Shown in pieces: positions 1 through 11,296 of a stretch of DNA of 64,000 nt. The translations under genes were made by a program, and so were the position numbers. Each line of letters opens with the position of its first letter. The stretch's first letter is position 1. The notes beneath the pieces were generated by a model, which made no database searches, was not told where the DNA came from, and saw only the letters and a program-made list of their open reading frames with translations. Source of the stretch: Chionoecetes opilio (lineage: Eukaryota > Arthropoda > Malacostraca > Decapoda > Majidae); NCBI GenBank assembly GCA_016584305.1, contig JACEEZ010018289.1, positions 1 to 64,000 on the forward strand. The letters run 5' to 3'.

Positions 1-235
1 TGCACTCTCCACTCAGCACACAACCCCAGCAGGTACTCCATCTCCACTCTCCTGTCTCTCATCTCTCGCCATTTTTCCCACCCGACCTTCCTACCACTAC
101 CTCCAACATCTGTGTTCTAGCATATCATACCGTTCCATTCCAGCATCAAGTGCTCCACGGTTTATCACTCTGTCACGATCTCACAACCTCGCCAATCTAT
201 CTGTACGATACCTTACTCCCACTTCTGCTCTGAAA
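1..235. other. Unassigned flank upstream of the Gypsy fragment
   Basis: C/T-rich single-copy-looking DNA without a recognisable domain. The reading frame of the downstream pol fragment is closed by a stop just upstream, so this is probably the sequence into which the truncated retroelement joins. Confidence 0.4.
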
Positions 236-1088
236 GAGGTACCTCAACACCTCATAACCTTTGCACCGTGTGGTTTTCTCGCACCATTCAGAGACTCCAT
301 CACTGAAGTGAGATCTTGGTACGGATTCGTGAACCAGCTGGCGCCCTTCCTTGCAACAGCCCCCATTATGGAGCCGTTCTGCGACCTCCTTAAGAAGCCC
401 ACCGGCAAGAAAGTGTACTGGGATGAGCAGCTGCGGCAGAAGCTCGAGCAGGCGAAGGCCACGATATGTCAGTTGGCCAAGGACGGGCTGGCTTACTATG
501 ATCGCACCAGGCCCAATGCTGTTATTACTGACTGGAGCAAGCTGGGACTGGGCTTTGTCATCCTCCAGCAGCACTGCCGCTGTTCATCTGTGGACGCACC
601 ATTCTGCTGCAAGACCGGCTGGCGCCTGGCACTGTGTGGCAGCCGTCACTTAACCGCTGCTGAGGCGGGATACGCCCCTGTGGAAGGCGAAGCGCTCGCC
701 GTGGCTTGGTGTCTCCGCAAGGCTCGCCTATTCTTGTTGGGCTGCCCTAACCTGACCCTGGTGACTGACCACCGCCCCCTGGTTAAGCTTCTGGGTGATC
801 GAGCACTCATGGATATAGTGAACCCGCGGCTCTTCCGCCTGAAGGAGAAGACGCTTCAGTACCGCTTCACTATCTGCTACCTGCCCGGTAGAAGGAATTG
901 TGCAGCCGACTTCCTCTCGAGATACCCTTCACTCAAAGCGCCACCCGATGGACAGGATGAAGAGCAGGGGGAGGAACTGGCAGGGGCAATGGCTGTAGCC
1001 ACCGTGGCAGCCCTGAACTTCAACGAGTGTCTCACCCTGGATGAGGGAGTGGTCCTTCAGGCATCACAGCAGGACCCGGCATACCAGT
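236..1088 (+). pseudogene. Gypsy pol fragment: RT C-terminus and RNase H
   Basis: The frame is open from about 236. It begins with the RT thumb/connection (FVNQLAPFLATAPIMEPF), followed by RNase H. Counting from the codon at 308, all four RNase H acidic positions are visible: D75 (ITDWSKLG), E126 (PVEGEALA), D154 (LVTDHRPL) and D201 (NCAADFLSR). The enzyme would degrade the RNA strand during reverse transcription. The frame is lost near 1085-1095, where the expected continuation moves to another frame, so a one-base indel splits the polyprotein. Confidence 0.85.
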
Positions 1089-1089
1089 T

Positions 1090-2310
1090 GTGGTGGCTAA
1101 AGTGCTGGCAAGCGACTGGCATCCCCACAGAGCGCAGGAGATTGAATGCCTGCGGCCATTCTACGGTGTCAGGGATAGATTGTCGGTGTCACGTGGCTTG
1201 GTGACCTACGTATATGACCAAGGGCACGTGCGTTTGATTATCCCTGAGGAGCTGCGCCATCAAGTGGCAGCAAACCTGCATGCAAGCCACCAGGGCCTGG
1301 ACTCCATGCTCAGAAGGGCCAGGCAGACGGTGTACTGGCCAGGCCTGGAAGGGGATTTGCAGCACCACCGGTCCTCCTGCGACACCTGTAACGCCTACGC
1401 ACCATCACAGCCACCTGAGCCGCTGATCCTCACGCCAGCCCCTGAGTATCCCTTCCAGCAGACAGTGGTGGACGTCTTCCAGCTGGACGGGTGCTCATAC
1501 TTGGCTTATGCTGACAGGTTAACTGGCTGGCTTGAGGTAGCGCAGCTGCCCAGTGGTGCAACCTCGAACAAGATTGTGAGCCAGCTGAGGCTCTACTTTG
1601 CGAGATGGGGCGCGCCTGAGCAAATATCGACGAATGGCGGGACTAATCTAGTGAGTGAAGAAATGACTGCCTTCTTCGAGAGATGGGGCGTCACTGTGCG
1701 CCTCTCCTCTGCTCACTACCCGCAGAGTAACGGGCGGGCAGAAGCTGCAGTGAAATCTGCGAAGAGAGTGCTGCGGGGTAACATAGGAGCGAGCGGAAGC
1801 CTCTACAGTGACAAAGTTTCTCTCGCTCTGTTGCAGTACCTAAATACTCCCCTCCGTGGTATTGCTAAGTCCCCGGCGCAGCTGGCAAAGGGCCGTCAGC
1901 TACGTGATGGTGTTCCTGCCATCTCGCAAAACTTCAGGGTGGACGAACATTGGGGGCGCACACTGCGTGAACGAGAACGGCAGGTAGCCAGACACAACAG
2001 TGTGGTGAAGGATCGCGCAAGTGGGCGTTTTCGCTCCACCATCACCCCTGGTAGCGGTGTGCTGGTGCAGAATCAAGCTAATAAGGCCTGGGACAGGTCA
2101 GGTATTGTTGTAGAGGCGAGAGACAACAGGCAATACCTAATAAAGCTTGATGGAAGTGGCAGGCTGTCGCTACGTACGCGCAAGCACCTCAAGCCGCTGC
2201 TACGCCCACATTCCAGCCCAACAGTACCTCCAAGGTCGCGGGTGCTGCCACTATCACCGCAGGATCACATGCCGCTGCAAACTCCATCCGGCATTCCGGC
2301 ATCTCGTTGA
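1090..2310 (+). pseudogene. Gypsy integrase, second catalytic Asp replaced by Asn
   Basis: This is a near-complete integrase region. It has an HHCC zinc finger (H64 and H67 in LHASHQG, C97 and C100 in CDTC), then a DDE core with D128 in VVDVF and E218 in NGRAEAAV. The second core Asp should lie 36 residues before that Glu, but residue 182 is Asn (STNGGTNL), consistent with a GAT-to-AAT change at 1633. A basic C-terminal SH3-like region follows (GVLVQNQANKAWDR). Integrase inserts the cDNA; this copy should be inactive. The stop at 2308 looks natural. Confidence 0.85.
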
Positions 2311-2639
2311 TACACACTCCCGCGCCCAGCCGCCCTCGCCGCTGTGTGGCTAGGCCTGGATGGTTAGATGACTATGTTGAGTGAAGGTGGTTTAGTGTTA
2401 AGTATGAGGACATGTTGTGTGTTATGTTACGTTACTAGCACTGCGGGCAAAGATGTGTTTTACTATGTTGATGTACAAGAATGATAGGACGTGTACTAGC
2501 CCGTCAGTATTTATCTAGCATAGGCACCTGCGTTATCATTTACTTTTGTAACGGGCCATCATGTTTTCTTTGTGGTTTTGTTACACTGATTATTCATTGC
2601 CATTGTCTTGCCCCTGTATAATCTCCGGGGAGGGGAAGT
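2311..2639 (+). other. Gypsy 3' untranslated spacer and polypurine tract
   Basis: Non-coding sequence lies between the integrase stop and the LTR. It ends in a purine run (CCGGGGAGGGGAAG, about 2625-2638) directly before the LTR, as expected of the plus-strand primer site. Confidence 0.7.
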
Positions 2640-3381
2640 TGTAGGATATACTGTTTGGTGAGCGCTGGCATCCCTACATAGGGGAGCAGCGCCAGTTATA
2701 GCGCATTTTCGTAACGTTCACCGCCCTGGTTCAGTCCAGTCCGGACCGGGTCAGGGTGGACTGATGGTCGCGAAAATACATCGAGACTGGCCCCGTCCCA
2801 TGCGTCGTTCCTATTGGCTGGGGGATCGAGTGGTCGGTACTGAACTGAACTGTGGAGGCGGCAGGCGTCCATCTTGTCAATATCCTTTTTGTCGTCCGCC
2901 TTTTAACCTGTGCTGAAGACTTTACAACTACCACGCCTGTGATACTATAGTCTTATGGTCGACCATCATGGTGTTTCATGTCTTATCAGCAGCACGAGAA
3001 GCTCCTGGTCGCCTTCCCCGCTGACTGTAGTGCGCATGCGCCAGTTCTCCCCACACTGGTCCAACCTGGTCCTGGTCGCTGGCTCAGCCCGGCCCAGTCC
3101 GTTCCAGCCCGGTCTAAACTGCCTCGCAAAAACAGTGGCCGCCCGGGACTAGCCCAGTCCAGACCGGGCCAGAGCGGTCGCGAAAATACGCTATTAGACT
3201 CGGGATCGCTAAGCATGTAGACGTGCTGCTCTGTACGCTCCAATAAAGATAGACTACGGCTTCCTGTGTGTGTCTCTCATCTAGACGCCCCTTGATCAGA
3301 GTCTGAGTTAAATGCATATACTTTCTATTGATCACTTTTAACACCAACGAACATAACTAAATTACACCAGTTACCCTTACA
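2640..3381 (+). repeat. 3' LTR of the Gypsy element
   Basis: It starts TGTAGGATAT right after the polypurine tract and ends CCCTTACA, giving TGTA/TACA termini, about 742 bp. AATAAA at 3242-3247 could serve as its poly(A) signal. A GC-rich block around 2728-2780 (AGTCCAGTCCGGACCGGG, then GGTCGCGAAAATAC) recurs in diverged form around 3070-3190. The 5' LTR is absent, so the boundaries rest on termini and position. Confidence 0.65.
3242..3247 (+). terminator. Poly(A) signal AATAAA in the Gypsy LTR
   Basis: A canonical AATAAA is followed by a T/G-rich stretch (CCTGTGTGTGTCTC), the usual downstream context. Confidence 0.45.
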
Positions 3382-3496
3382 CATTTTCTATAACGCCTTG
3401 TGTTGGTACGTGTCTCCCTCTTGTACGTGTTTTATAGTGTTCTCTGGACCGACATAACAACACAAAGTCAGTGACCGATCATTCGTGGCCTTGTAC

Positions 3497-4420
3497 GGCA
3501 GACCACTGCCGATGCTTTGTGGGATGAAGTTGAGAAAAACTCAGCAGCTCAGGGTTTTGAATTTTCAGAGTGTAGAATGTGTAGATCACCAAGGAAACTG
3601 AAAACTGTCTCCCACAATAGAGCGTTTTGGTTAAGGAAAAAGTACACATACCGCCAAAATTTTAATTTCCTAATTCTCTTTGTGGGACCTCCGAGATTGT
3701 TCATATACGAACGAGGGTTGTTCATAAAATTCTTATGTGCATATTCTTATAATTCATTTAAAGTTGGTTTCGTGCCTTATAATGAGGTAATAACATATGT
3801 TGTGAAGTTTTGTTGATGTGGCCATATACGTCAAGGGATGAATATATATCGGTTTTTACACTCCCAGTGGTCACCACCCACCAGCATTTTGTTGTTACTG
3901 AATCTATTGGAAAACAGTTAGGGGCCACACTCTGATTTCAGGTTAAGGATTCAACACGAATAAATTCTTTTATCCTATTCTAGATCATATGTTAACATAA
4001 ATGACAAGGCGCTTTAGTAATGAAGCATGTGAACTTATGAAAGCATTACAGGCACTGAATCCACAAAGTATACTGATTCTTATCTTTTGAGAAAATGTCT
4101 GGACTTATTCATGCATTTCGTGCTAATGAGGAAAATCTTAACCCTGAGCTGCACTCTGCAAAAGCATTTTAGAATGACGCTATAAGGTTTCAAGTAAAAA
4201 TGAAAAGCCCAAATCACTTTTAAATTTGTGAAATTTTTGGTCCAAGAAGAGGCATTTCCGAGTTTACAGCCCTTTGGGCCAAAAATTTCTAAAATATTAC
4301 CTGGTTCAGCTTCAGCAGAGAGAAGCTTCTCTGCTCTGAAATTAATCAAAACTACACTAAAAAATACAATGGGAAAATGAGAGATTGGGCAATCTTGCTG
4401 CGTTGTAAATTGAAAGAGGC
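3497..4420 (+). pseudogene. hAT-family transposase remnant (ZMYM/TTF-type)
   Basis: Three separate stretches match the order of a hAT transposase with C-terminal dimerisation domain. They are ADALWDEVEKNSAAQGF near 3500-3560, MTRRFSNEACELMKALQALN near 4000-4060, and GSASAERSFSALKLIKT near 4305-4350 followed by LKNTMGK. The last is the hallmark hAT dimerisation motif. The parts are in different frames with stops and an unrelated AT-rich stretch (about 3620-3930) between them. Known of the family: DDE transposases with 8-bp target sites. This copy is a fossil. Confidence 0.65.
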
Positions 4421-4667
4421 GATTTAAAAACCCTTGATTTAAAAGTTTTTGGGGTTGATAAGTTTTTTAGAACCACAAAACAGAGAAATTTTGTTTGTAA
4501 GTGGGGTATTCTCATTTTCTCAGGGGGAAAAAAAAAAAATTGCCTGGTTTTAAAAAATTTTCTGCCTTTTTTCTTTATTTTCAGTATCAATTATGTTATT
4601 TCCATTTTGTATAAGGGTAAATATGTGTTTAATTTTTGGTCATACTGTTTATTTCTTTCTCCACCAG
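4421..4667. other. Unassigned AT-rich sequence
   Basis: Short A and T runs; no gene, TIR or known repeat recognised. Confidence 0.4.
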
Positions 4668-4850
4668 CACCCGTCGGGGTGGCAAGGTTGGTAGAGACGT
4701 GAGTTCCCAAGTGCGCGTCCCTGGCTTTCGGTCAGCGGTCGAGCCCGCCTATTTCTGCTGACGTGGCGGCGTTTTGTATAGTCAAAAACCCTTTGTATTT
4801 GGTACTGGCCAAAAGTGTCAGATAGGATAAAAATCTTATTTTATCCCCCC
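4668..4850 (+). repeat. tRNA-derived SINE, family D, copy 1
   Basis: It begins GGTGGCAAGGTTGGTAGAG (A-box-like) and has a degraded B-box region (GGTCGAGCC). The body carries GGCGTTTTGTATAGTCAA and AAGTGTCAGATAGGAT. The whole order, including the AGATAGGAT end, is repeated at 60905-61085, which defines a dispersed pol III-type family. Confidence 0.6.
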
Positions 4851-5960
4851 CCCCAGCAACGGGATGATCCCCTACAGTACTCAACCACACTCCTAAATAA
4901 AATCAAAAACCTTCTATAGTCCCCCTACGACATCAGAATTTCTCTTGATATTTGGGCAGAATGAAAAAAATGCAAGGGGGGCGGGGGGTCTTTGGGACTG
5001 AAGTGAAAGTAAGCCCCCGTCCCACCAAACTCCCAGCTTTTTTGGGGCTTGTCGGCTCATCTAGTCTCCCCCCTAGTCAGCTGGCCAACCCCCGGGCCCC
5101 CCCCCTAGTCCCGTTGTGCCCACCCGGGGCCCCCCCCCCCCCTGATAAATCCTAGCCCACGCCACTGACGCGGGTGGACTGATTTTATGTTTAATTCTCA
5201 TAAATTTTTTTTCCCTTTTTTTTCCGCCTGGTGCTGCGATCCATGGGCCCAAGGGGCAAGGCTATGTATTATCCCCCGGGGTGGCCTCTCCTGGGGGCCT
5301 CACGACACGCGCCCGTGGCCTCCCACCCCAGCCCGCGTATCAGGGAAAATAGCGCCTAAAGGCGCTATAGGGCAAGTATTGGAATTGCGCCCTGGGGGTG
5401 GTGGGGGTGGAGGGGGCGGGACTCTGCGGCTGGGGGTCCGAGAAAATGTCGAAATATGAGCAATTCTAGGACATTTTAAGGCCATATATTTAAAGCTATA
5501 TTTTTGTCATTAATTTGTTTTGACGAGGAAGATTTGCGCCCCCCCCTTCAGTGGCGCCCAACACGTCCCCTGCCTGCCACACCCTGGATACGCCACTGGG
5601 CATAAGGGCATATTCTATATAAGATCGGATCAGTGGTGGGTATTAGAGCATTATACAGACTACCTACGGCAGCCATGGCCAGTAGGGGAGCACCTGGGGG
5701 AGCACCGGATTCTCATGGAGGGGCACGTGCCCCCCCGTAGCCACGCCACTGCTCACATCCCTCCTCATACTGAGACTGAGAGAGAGAGATTATAGTTTTT
5801 AAGGCGCCGTAATTGACGCCATGGAGGTATTATTCCTTATTATTATAGCTCCACGATTGACGCCTCCTCATACTGTAATGCCCATTATTCGGGAGATGAT
5901 AGTATGAGAATTATTATTATAAAATTCCCGAGTTATGTCTTGTAAGTAATTCTTTTTTTA
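4851..5960. other. Unassigned, with C/G runs and TTA runs
   Basis: This holds poly-C and poly-G tracts (4846, 5130, 5400), short repeats around GCCACTG, and an AT-rich part from 5770 with two similar blocks (GTAATTGACGCC, CACGATTGACGCC). No protein domain recognised. Small proline-rich ORFs here come from the C runs. Confidence 0.35.
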
Positions 5961-7628
5961 GTTTCACGGGTGACTCATCGTCTCATCCGAAACCGCCATT
6001 TTGTTCTATCTTCTTTCGTGCTTTCACCCGCCATTTTTTTCTTCCTTCCTTCCATTCCCTCCCCGATATGCCGTATGCGAGACACAATCCGTAGGATAAT
6101 TATTCTGCGATCAGTCATAACTAACGTATTCCATTCTTTTCTTTCTTTCCAAACCATCTTCTCAGATTTAGGAGCCCTCCTAAAATCCTCATGGCTTTCA
6201 AAATAATCCCTATCGTTATCGGTTATGGTCATATATGGGCGGTGTAATAATGATACACGCTAAAATGAAAGCCTACCAAAGTTCTAACCACAATTTCAAT
6301 ACCACCTTGCTCTGAAATAGGTGTTCGGATTGTCGATATTACATATAAAACCAACCTTCGTGAATATTAGATTAAAGACATTAAATTCTCTTATATCAAA
6401 GTAGCCAGTTTGTATTAGGGACGGCCTCTTCGGGGGATACGCGAGTTTTCATTACCCTTTAAATAGTTGGTTCGGATTATAAGTTTTCATTTTAAAGGGC
6501 CGGTGAGACTTTCCAAACAAGTTCCTTTTTTTTCTTGGTGCGGAAAGCCCCCAGGGCACGAGTCAGTGTTCTCTCCGCGCTCCTCAAGGTAAGACATCTG
6601 CCCGGGCTCCGGTGGTTTTTTCCCTTAGTATATTCCATCTATATTTTCTATATAAATATATAGGTACAGTTCAGTGTCACTAAGGCATAGATATTTTCCG
6701 CCCATCTTATAAGTGATATTAACAGAGTGTTCTCTCCGCGCTCCTCAGGTTGGCGCGAAACCTCCTCAAAAGGCCACATGGGCTCACTGTAACACTACAT
6801 CACTGTCTCGCCATTTTTTTTCTCTACTTCATTACCTATCTTCCATGTGTGATTTATAAATATTAAGTGGGATGTTACCTAGTGTAGGGAATTCCCTGAG
6901 GGTAATTCTAGTGAAGGAGATTTATGCTCATTAGAGCTTTCTCATAACTTAGGGAAAAATTTCCCACGTAGGATGTGAAGTCAAGCTTCGTATTTCCGAG
7001 TAGAGTTTTCTCGGTATAGTGTTAACCCTTATATGCTGAAGAGGAAAACTCAAGTGAGAGACTTACCATGTTTCCAAATAAATAGGATATCATTTACAAA
7101 TATAGTTCTTGTGTTATATGAAAACCCAGGTGATTATTCTGAGTTAGGGCAATAATTCCCCACACTTCCAAGAGAGTCCAAGCCTTGTTTCGGTATAAAA
7201 CCCCCCGTACCACCACGACTACCAAGATCAATCAATATTAATATTAATCTAACGTGCCCGGGAGTAATCATAGTGAAATACTCGCCAGGGTGGTGGCAGC
7301 TAATCCCTAACCTAAAACCCTTTTTATCCTTCCCCCTTTAAATATACCCCCCTTGTTCAGTACTCTCCGTAGTGAGAAGTGGTCAAACTACAATCATATA
7401 GTGAAGTCAGAAGACTAAGTTAATCCTTCATTTAAGTTGTAATCATTTATCAAATCATCCCCAAATAATATCATTCAAGTAACGTTGACCAGTTATAAAA
7501 CCCCCATACCAGTGACCCCCAATTTCTGTCAACACAATACTACCTACGGTAAAGCATAAATTACTATAGTCCTCCCAAATAAGGGACGGTAGTAAACGAG
7601 ATATGGCAGGGTTGGTTAAACAAATCCT

Positions 7629-7650
7629 TACCGCTTATTTATAAGCGGTA
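7629..7650. repeat. Hairpin with perfect 9-bp arms
   Basis: TACCGCTTA and TAAGCGGTA are perfect inverted arms around a 4-base loop. Function unknown. Confidence 0.6.
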
Positions 7651-7692
7651 AACAGATGTAGTTCATACATCTTTCTTGTTTTTAAGTAATAT

Positions 7693-7718
7693 CAAAGACA
7701 TTCAACTGAATGTCTTTG
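7693..7718. repeat. Hairpin with perfect 12-bp arms
   Basis: CAAAGACATTCA and TGAATGTCTTTG flank AC, only 40 bp from the preceding hairpin. It could be a remnant of a palindromic MITE end. Confidence 0.6.
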
Positions 7719-7962
7719 GTAATATATGATTATTTTGTTTACCCCGGCTCAGACCAAGACCCGAACAGCTGATTGAGTTGAATCATCGAGATGGCATCAC
7801 AGCGCGGGCTGGGCCGCCATCCTGGGCAGGAAGCCAGCAACAAAGGTAGTTGGGCCAGCAACGACGATCTCTCCGAACTTCGTTTCCTAACGACGAAAGC
7901 TACAAAGCCTCCCTTTTCGGTAGTTAACGTGTCGGAAGGCGCTGACTGGCTAAGGCGAGTAA

Positions 7963-8029
7963 TGACGTCATCAAGCGCGTCATCAGCCACCAGCCAATGA
8001 TAAACAGTTTTTAAAACTTCTCGACCAAT
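7963..8029. promoter_or_regulatory. Candidate promoter motifs: CRE plus two CCAAT boxes
   Basis: TGACGTCA (7963-7970) is a perfect CRE/ATF palindrome, followed by AGCGCGTCATCA. CCAAT boxes lie at 7994-7998 and 8025-8029. This combination is common in animal promoters, but no first exon was found downstream, so the assignment is only suggestive. Confidence 0.3.
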
Positions 8030-8298
8030 CACAAGTCAGCGAGACATATTTCCGGGGAAGAATGGCATGCCAGACTGCCTCTCCCCGCCTTGTCCCCGTC
8101 ATCTCAAACTAATTCTCGTTTTATTCGGAATGCTTGCGTTTTAAGGAGTTTTAATGTATCAGAAAGTAAGATGTATAAGTAAGGAGCCTGTGTTGCTAGT
8201 GTTTTGGTGGTAGAAGGTGCATGTGTGTGTGGGTTGAAATAGTGAATATTTGTGATATGGGGAGGCCCGCGGCAAGGCCTCTCCGTCACTCTGCTTTG

Positions 8299-8595
8299 CA
8301 TCAGTCACCTCATCATAACATCTTTAAATCACCCTATTAAGGTCAACACGGTGCTACATTTATTAGATAATGACAAGTATATATAACATCTCACCATAAT
8401 CTTAATTTGTATAAAAACGAGTAATAAGCGTTTAANACTCTGCTCGCCATCAGTCACCTCATCATAACATCTTTAAATCACCCTTATTAAGGTCAAACAC
8501 GGTGCTACATTGATTTAGATAATGACAAGTATATATAACATCTCACCATAATCATTAAGTTGTATAATAACGAGTAATAAGACGTTTAATCCTGC
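8299..8595. repeat. 149-bp tandem duplication containing the only N
   Basis: The block starting CATCAGTCACCTCATC at 8299 restarts at 8448 and runs through the same sequence with a few one-base indels. The N at 8436 sits at the end of the first copy. It may be a contig overlap not merged during assembly rather than a real duplication. Confidence 0.75.
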
Positions 8596-8667
8596 CCAAA
8601 CCTACAGTGGCGGAGGAGCTGGCGGCTCCAGCGGCGCCGCCACTCAAAACTTTTGAGTAAAAACCCG

Positions 8668-8765
8668 CAGTTATCCGCCTCACCTGTGCCTTCCTGAAGA
8701 AGACAGTCAGCTCCCACACCTGTGATAGCACCAGGGATCATAGGATTCCTCAAGGGGTTCTCGCT
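8668..8765 (+). pseudogene. Non-LTR retrotransposon C-terminal scrap
   Basis: The stretch encoding VIRLTCAFLKKT, followed by CACACCTGTGATAGCA, matches the 3' end of the retrotransposon fragment at 56.9-57.2 kb (+) and 44.2-44.6 kb (-). Only the last tens of codons and the 3' untranslated part are present. Confidence 0.6.
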
Positions 8766-8840
8766 CCCCTACTAAATATTACCAAAGACATCTATCTCCC
8801 TTCGTGAAGTTGGTGTTGATATCCACCTCACGGGCTTCAT

Positions 8841-8860
8841 GCTGCTGCTGCTGCTGCTGC
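8841..8860. repeat. (CTG)n microsatellite
   Basis: Six perfect trinucleotide units with one partial. Confidence 0.8.
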
Positions 8861-9479
8861 CGAAGGCCGCGCTGCCAGACGTAGATGAGTCCCTTGCTTG
8901 TATTTCATCTCTTTACTCATATATATGAATAATATCCATCCAAATGCAATCATATGTCTACATTCACCTATAAAAAAGATATTTCATAGCATACCAAGCA
9001 ATAATGAGCATGTCTGGAGACTTCCGACCTCTGCTAATACCGGTCTTGAGCAGTCGTTGGCCAGTGTGCACGTTAACGACGAAATCGACGAATTTTCCGC
9101 GCTGTGGGTTCCGTCGTTGGACTAACGACCAAAAAAAGGTCTTTAAGTGTTTTGTGGCTTCTGGCCCTGAAACACTACGTGATTAATGCCTGATTGAAGG
9201 CACACAGATGCTGCAATAACCCACAGGTACGTGACGGCAAGGTGCACAGTGCACGTCAAGGCTGAAATAAGTGAAATACAGATAAATAATGGATAACAGA
9301 CGTAACATGAGTGAGAGCGGGAGAACGCCATGATGTTATTTATCACAGCTTGTTGTGTGGGTGTGTTATTAGGGTAGTGTTATTCTTCATGGTGCAGGGC
9401 AAGAAACGTCTGGGTGAATATACCGCAGGAGTTGGGGGGCTCCACAGGCCTTCACACTTACGTTTTCTCCATTATTTTT
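8861..9479. other. Unassigned
   Basis: No recognised domain, TIR or repeat. The two short overlapping ORFs near 8900-9190 have no recognisable motif. Confidence 0.35.
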
Positions 9480-10275
9480 GACTCGGTATAATGGGCAGTC
9501 TAGTTATTCATTTGCGGAAGCCAAAAATGGTAACATTTCGGTAGTGGGCATTCACCTATTTTGAAGATGAAACTTAGTTTTCCTGAATAGTTTTGATGTG
9601 TTTTGAATGAATCTGGCCCTCGATTTTGTCGGAAATCAGCGTTTGTTTACAGGTGTAGGGGGTGCCCGCCCCACCCCTCACGGCCCGCCCCGCAAACCTT
9701 GCACCGCTTCATACTGCCATTGTATTGATAATTTGGCAAAAGTGGACGAGGATTGCGCGGTCATTTTCTGAGACACTGACTCAGTTTTCCTAACCAAAAA
9801 AATGGTGCTTTATCACAGGAAATATTTTTATTTTCCGGAAACCTGTTAAAAAGTTTTTAACCTGTTTTGTTTTTTATTTTCATCACCAAATCCTCGGGTC
9901 GCCATGGTCGTTTCCATTGATAACAAAGTTTCTCCATCAGAAAAAACACGAAAACTTGGCAAGGAAATAATAGTCAGTGTCTCATAAACCAGAGAAGTGA
10001 CGGAATTTTACGAACACAAGTGCGCCTCTTCCCGCCCCGCATTCGCAAGCCCGCCCGCCTGCCGCCGAGTGGTCGTCTCTGTCCTGCCCTGTGGAAGGAT
10101 TATTACCCTAGGCAAAGACTACTCTATACTGGACTTGCTACTCATTTTGGGCTATTTCCAGTGGAGGCCAGTTTTGCGATTCCTGACATTTTCGAACATC
10201 ACTCCCATTTCCCTTCCTATGGTTTATTAGTATAAATGATATACCGTTATCTTCGTAAATGTTTGTTCTATAATA
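9480..10275. repeat. Dispersed repeat family R, longest copy
   Basis: Parts recur inverted at 20930-21190 (GGTAAACCATAGG and TGTTCTATAATA side), at 36480-36735 (GC-rich GCGGGGCAGGGCGGGGCA side), and at 22260-22340 and 26050-26210 (the AACTAAGTTT with TTACC side). The block at 10090-10275 is disrupted after 10275 by a Helitron; the 20.9-21.2 kb copy is the uninterrupted version. Type of element unknown. Confidence 0.55.
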
Positions 10276-10514
10276 TCTATAATAATATAAGCGAAAGTGT
10301 GTGTGTCTGTGTGTGTGTCTGTGTCCGCTATAGGTGCTGTCCCCAGTGGCGCAATCCCATCATATGACACAGTTTTGGAACCAGGTCGACGAGGGGAACA
10401 TTTTAAGGCCACTTTGGGGATGGTCCGATCACTTTTATTTGTTTCTTATTTTTAGTAGCCTATTAGCGAGAATTGTGAAAAAAAAGTGGGTTGCGAGAAT
10501 TGAGGAAACCTTGA

Positions 10515-10740
10515 TGTAGGGTGATGGGTAATGGGTGAGTGAATGGGTGAGGTGATGGGTGAGTGAATGGGTGGGGGGTGATGGGTGATGGGTGAGGGAA
10601 TAGGTAGGGGGTGATGGGTAATGGGTGAGTGAATGGGTAGTGGGTGAGTGAATGGGTGGGGCACTGGGGGGTGATGGATAATGGGTGAGTGAATGGGTGG
10701 GGGGTGATGGGTAATGGGTGAGTGAATGGGTTGGGGGTGA
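10515..10740. repeat. GGGTGA-type minisatellite inside Helitron 1
   Basis: Degenerate units built from GTGATGGGTAATGGGTGAGT and GAATGGGTGGGG. The reverse complement forms the core of Helitron copy 2 at about 30165-30445. Confidence 0.8.
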
Positions 10741-10754
10741 TGTGAATCAATCAA

Positions 10755-11296
10755 TCAATCATTGGGGGCATACGCCGGGGGGCGCGTCGCCTCGCCCACC
10801 CTACGACGCCACTCCCGGGGGTCACCACGCGCGAGTTCCCATGCAGGCTCCTTTCCCATACCAAGCAGCTTTCGACAAGAAACATCAACTTGCCCCAGCC
10901 ACGACCCTTGTGGGCGCCCCCTTGGCCTCCTCCACGCCGGATTGTCTCTTACAGATACAACCCGATGGGAAGGATCGGTTTCAGGGTAGCGTGCCACATG
11001 CCCATATAGCCGAAGTTGGCGCTGACGGACTATGCAGGTAATAGGCCTCGATTCAGTCTCACGGTGCAATCGCTGATTTGATACGTAATCATCCCAGCGA
11101 TACCCCATGATTCTGCGAAGACACTTATTACCAAAGGCATTGATTCGTCTCTTCAAGCCACTATTTAGTGTCCATGTCTCACAACCATAGAGTAAGACAG
11201 GGATCACAAGCGACTTGAAGATCCGGATCTTTGTCCTCCTGCACAGGTACCGACAACGCCAAATACTCCCGCTGAGCGAGTCAATAACACCGTGGG
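10755..11296 (-). pseudogene. Non-LTR retrotransposon C-terminal domain
   Basis: The protein has LLYGCETWTL, then LRRIMGYRWDDYVSNQRL, QLRLYGHVARYP and RRPRGRPQGSW, and ends PPAYAPND. This order downstream of the RT is well known from RTE-like elements in crustaceans. The upstream part (11208-11296) continues the homology in a shifted frame, so an indel near 11315 separates it from the RT. The DNA- or RNA-binding role of this tail is not established. Confidence 0.75.

Larger units (their letters stand above)
236..3381 (+). mobile_element. Ty3/Gypsy LTR retrotransposon, 5'-truncated
   Basis: The order is RT C-terminus, RNase H, integrase, untranslated spacer, polypurine tract and 3' LTR, which is the Ty3/Gypsy order. 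No gag, protease, RT palm or 5' LTR is present, so the copy is truncated. The RT-to-RNase H linker with the SWYGFVNQ and MEPFCDLLK stretches is typical of K02A2.6-like Gypsy polyproteins common in invertebrates. A frameshift separates RNase H from integrase and one integrase catalytic residue is changed, so the copy is dead. The family assignment is from motif recognition only. Confidence 0.85.
5961..7740. other. Unassigned AT-rich sequence
   Basis: No coding domain was recognised on either strand. A 25-bp stretch (core GTTCTCTCCGCGCTCCTCA) occurs twice, about 6568 and 6729, both followed by AGGT. Two hairpins near the right end are listed separately. Confidence 0.35.
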
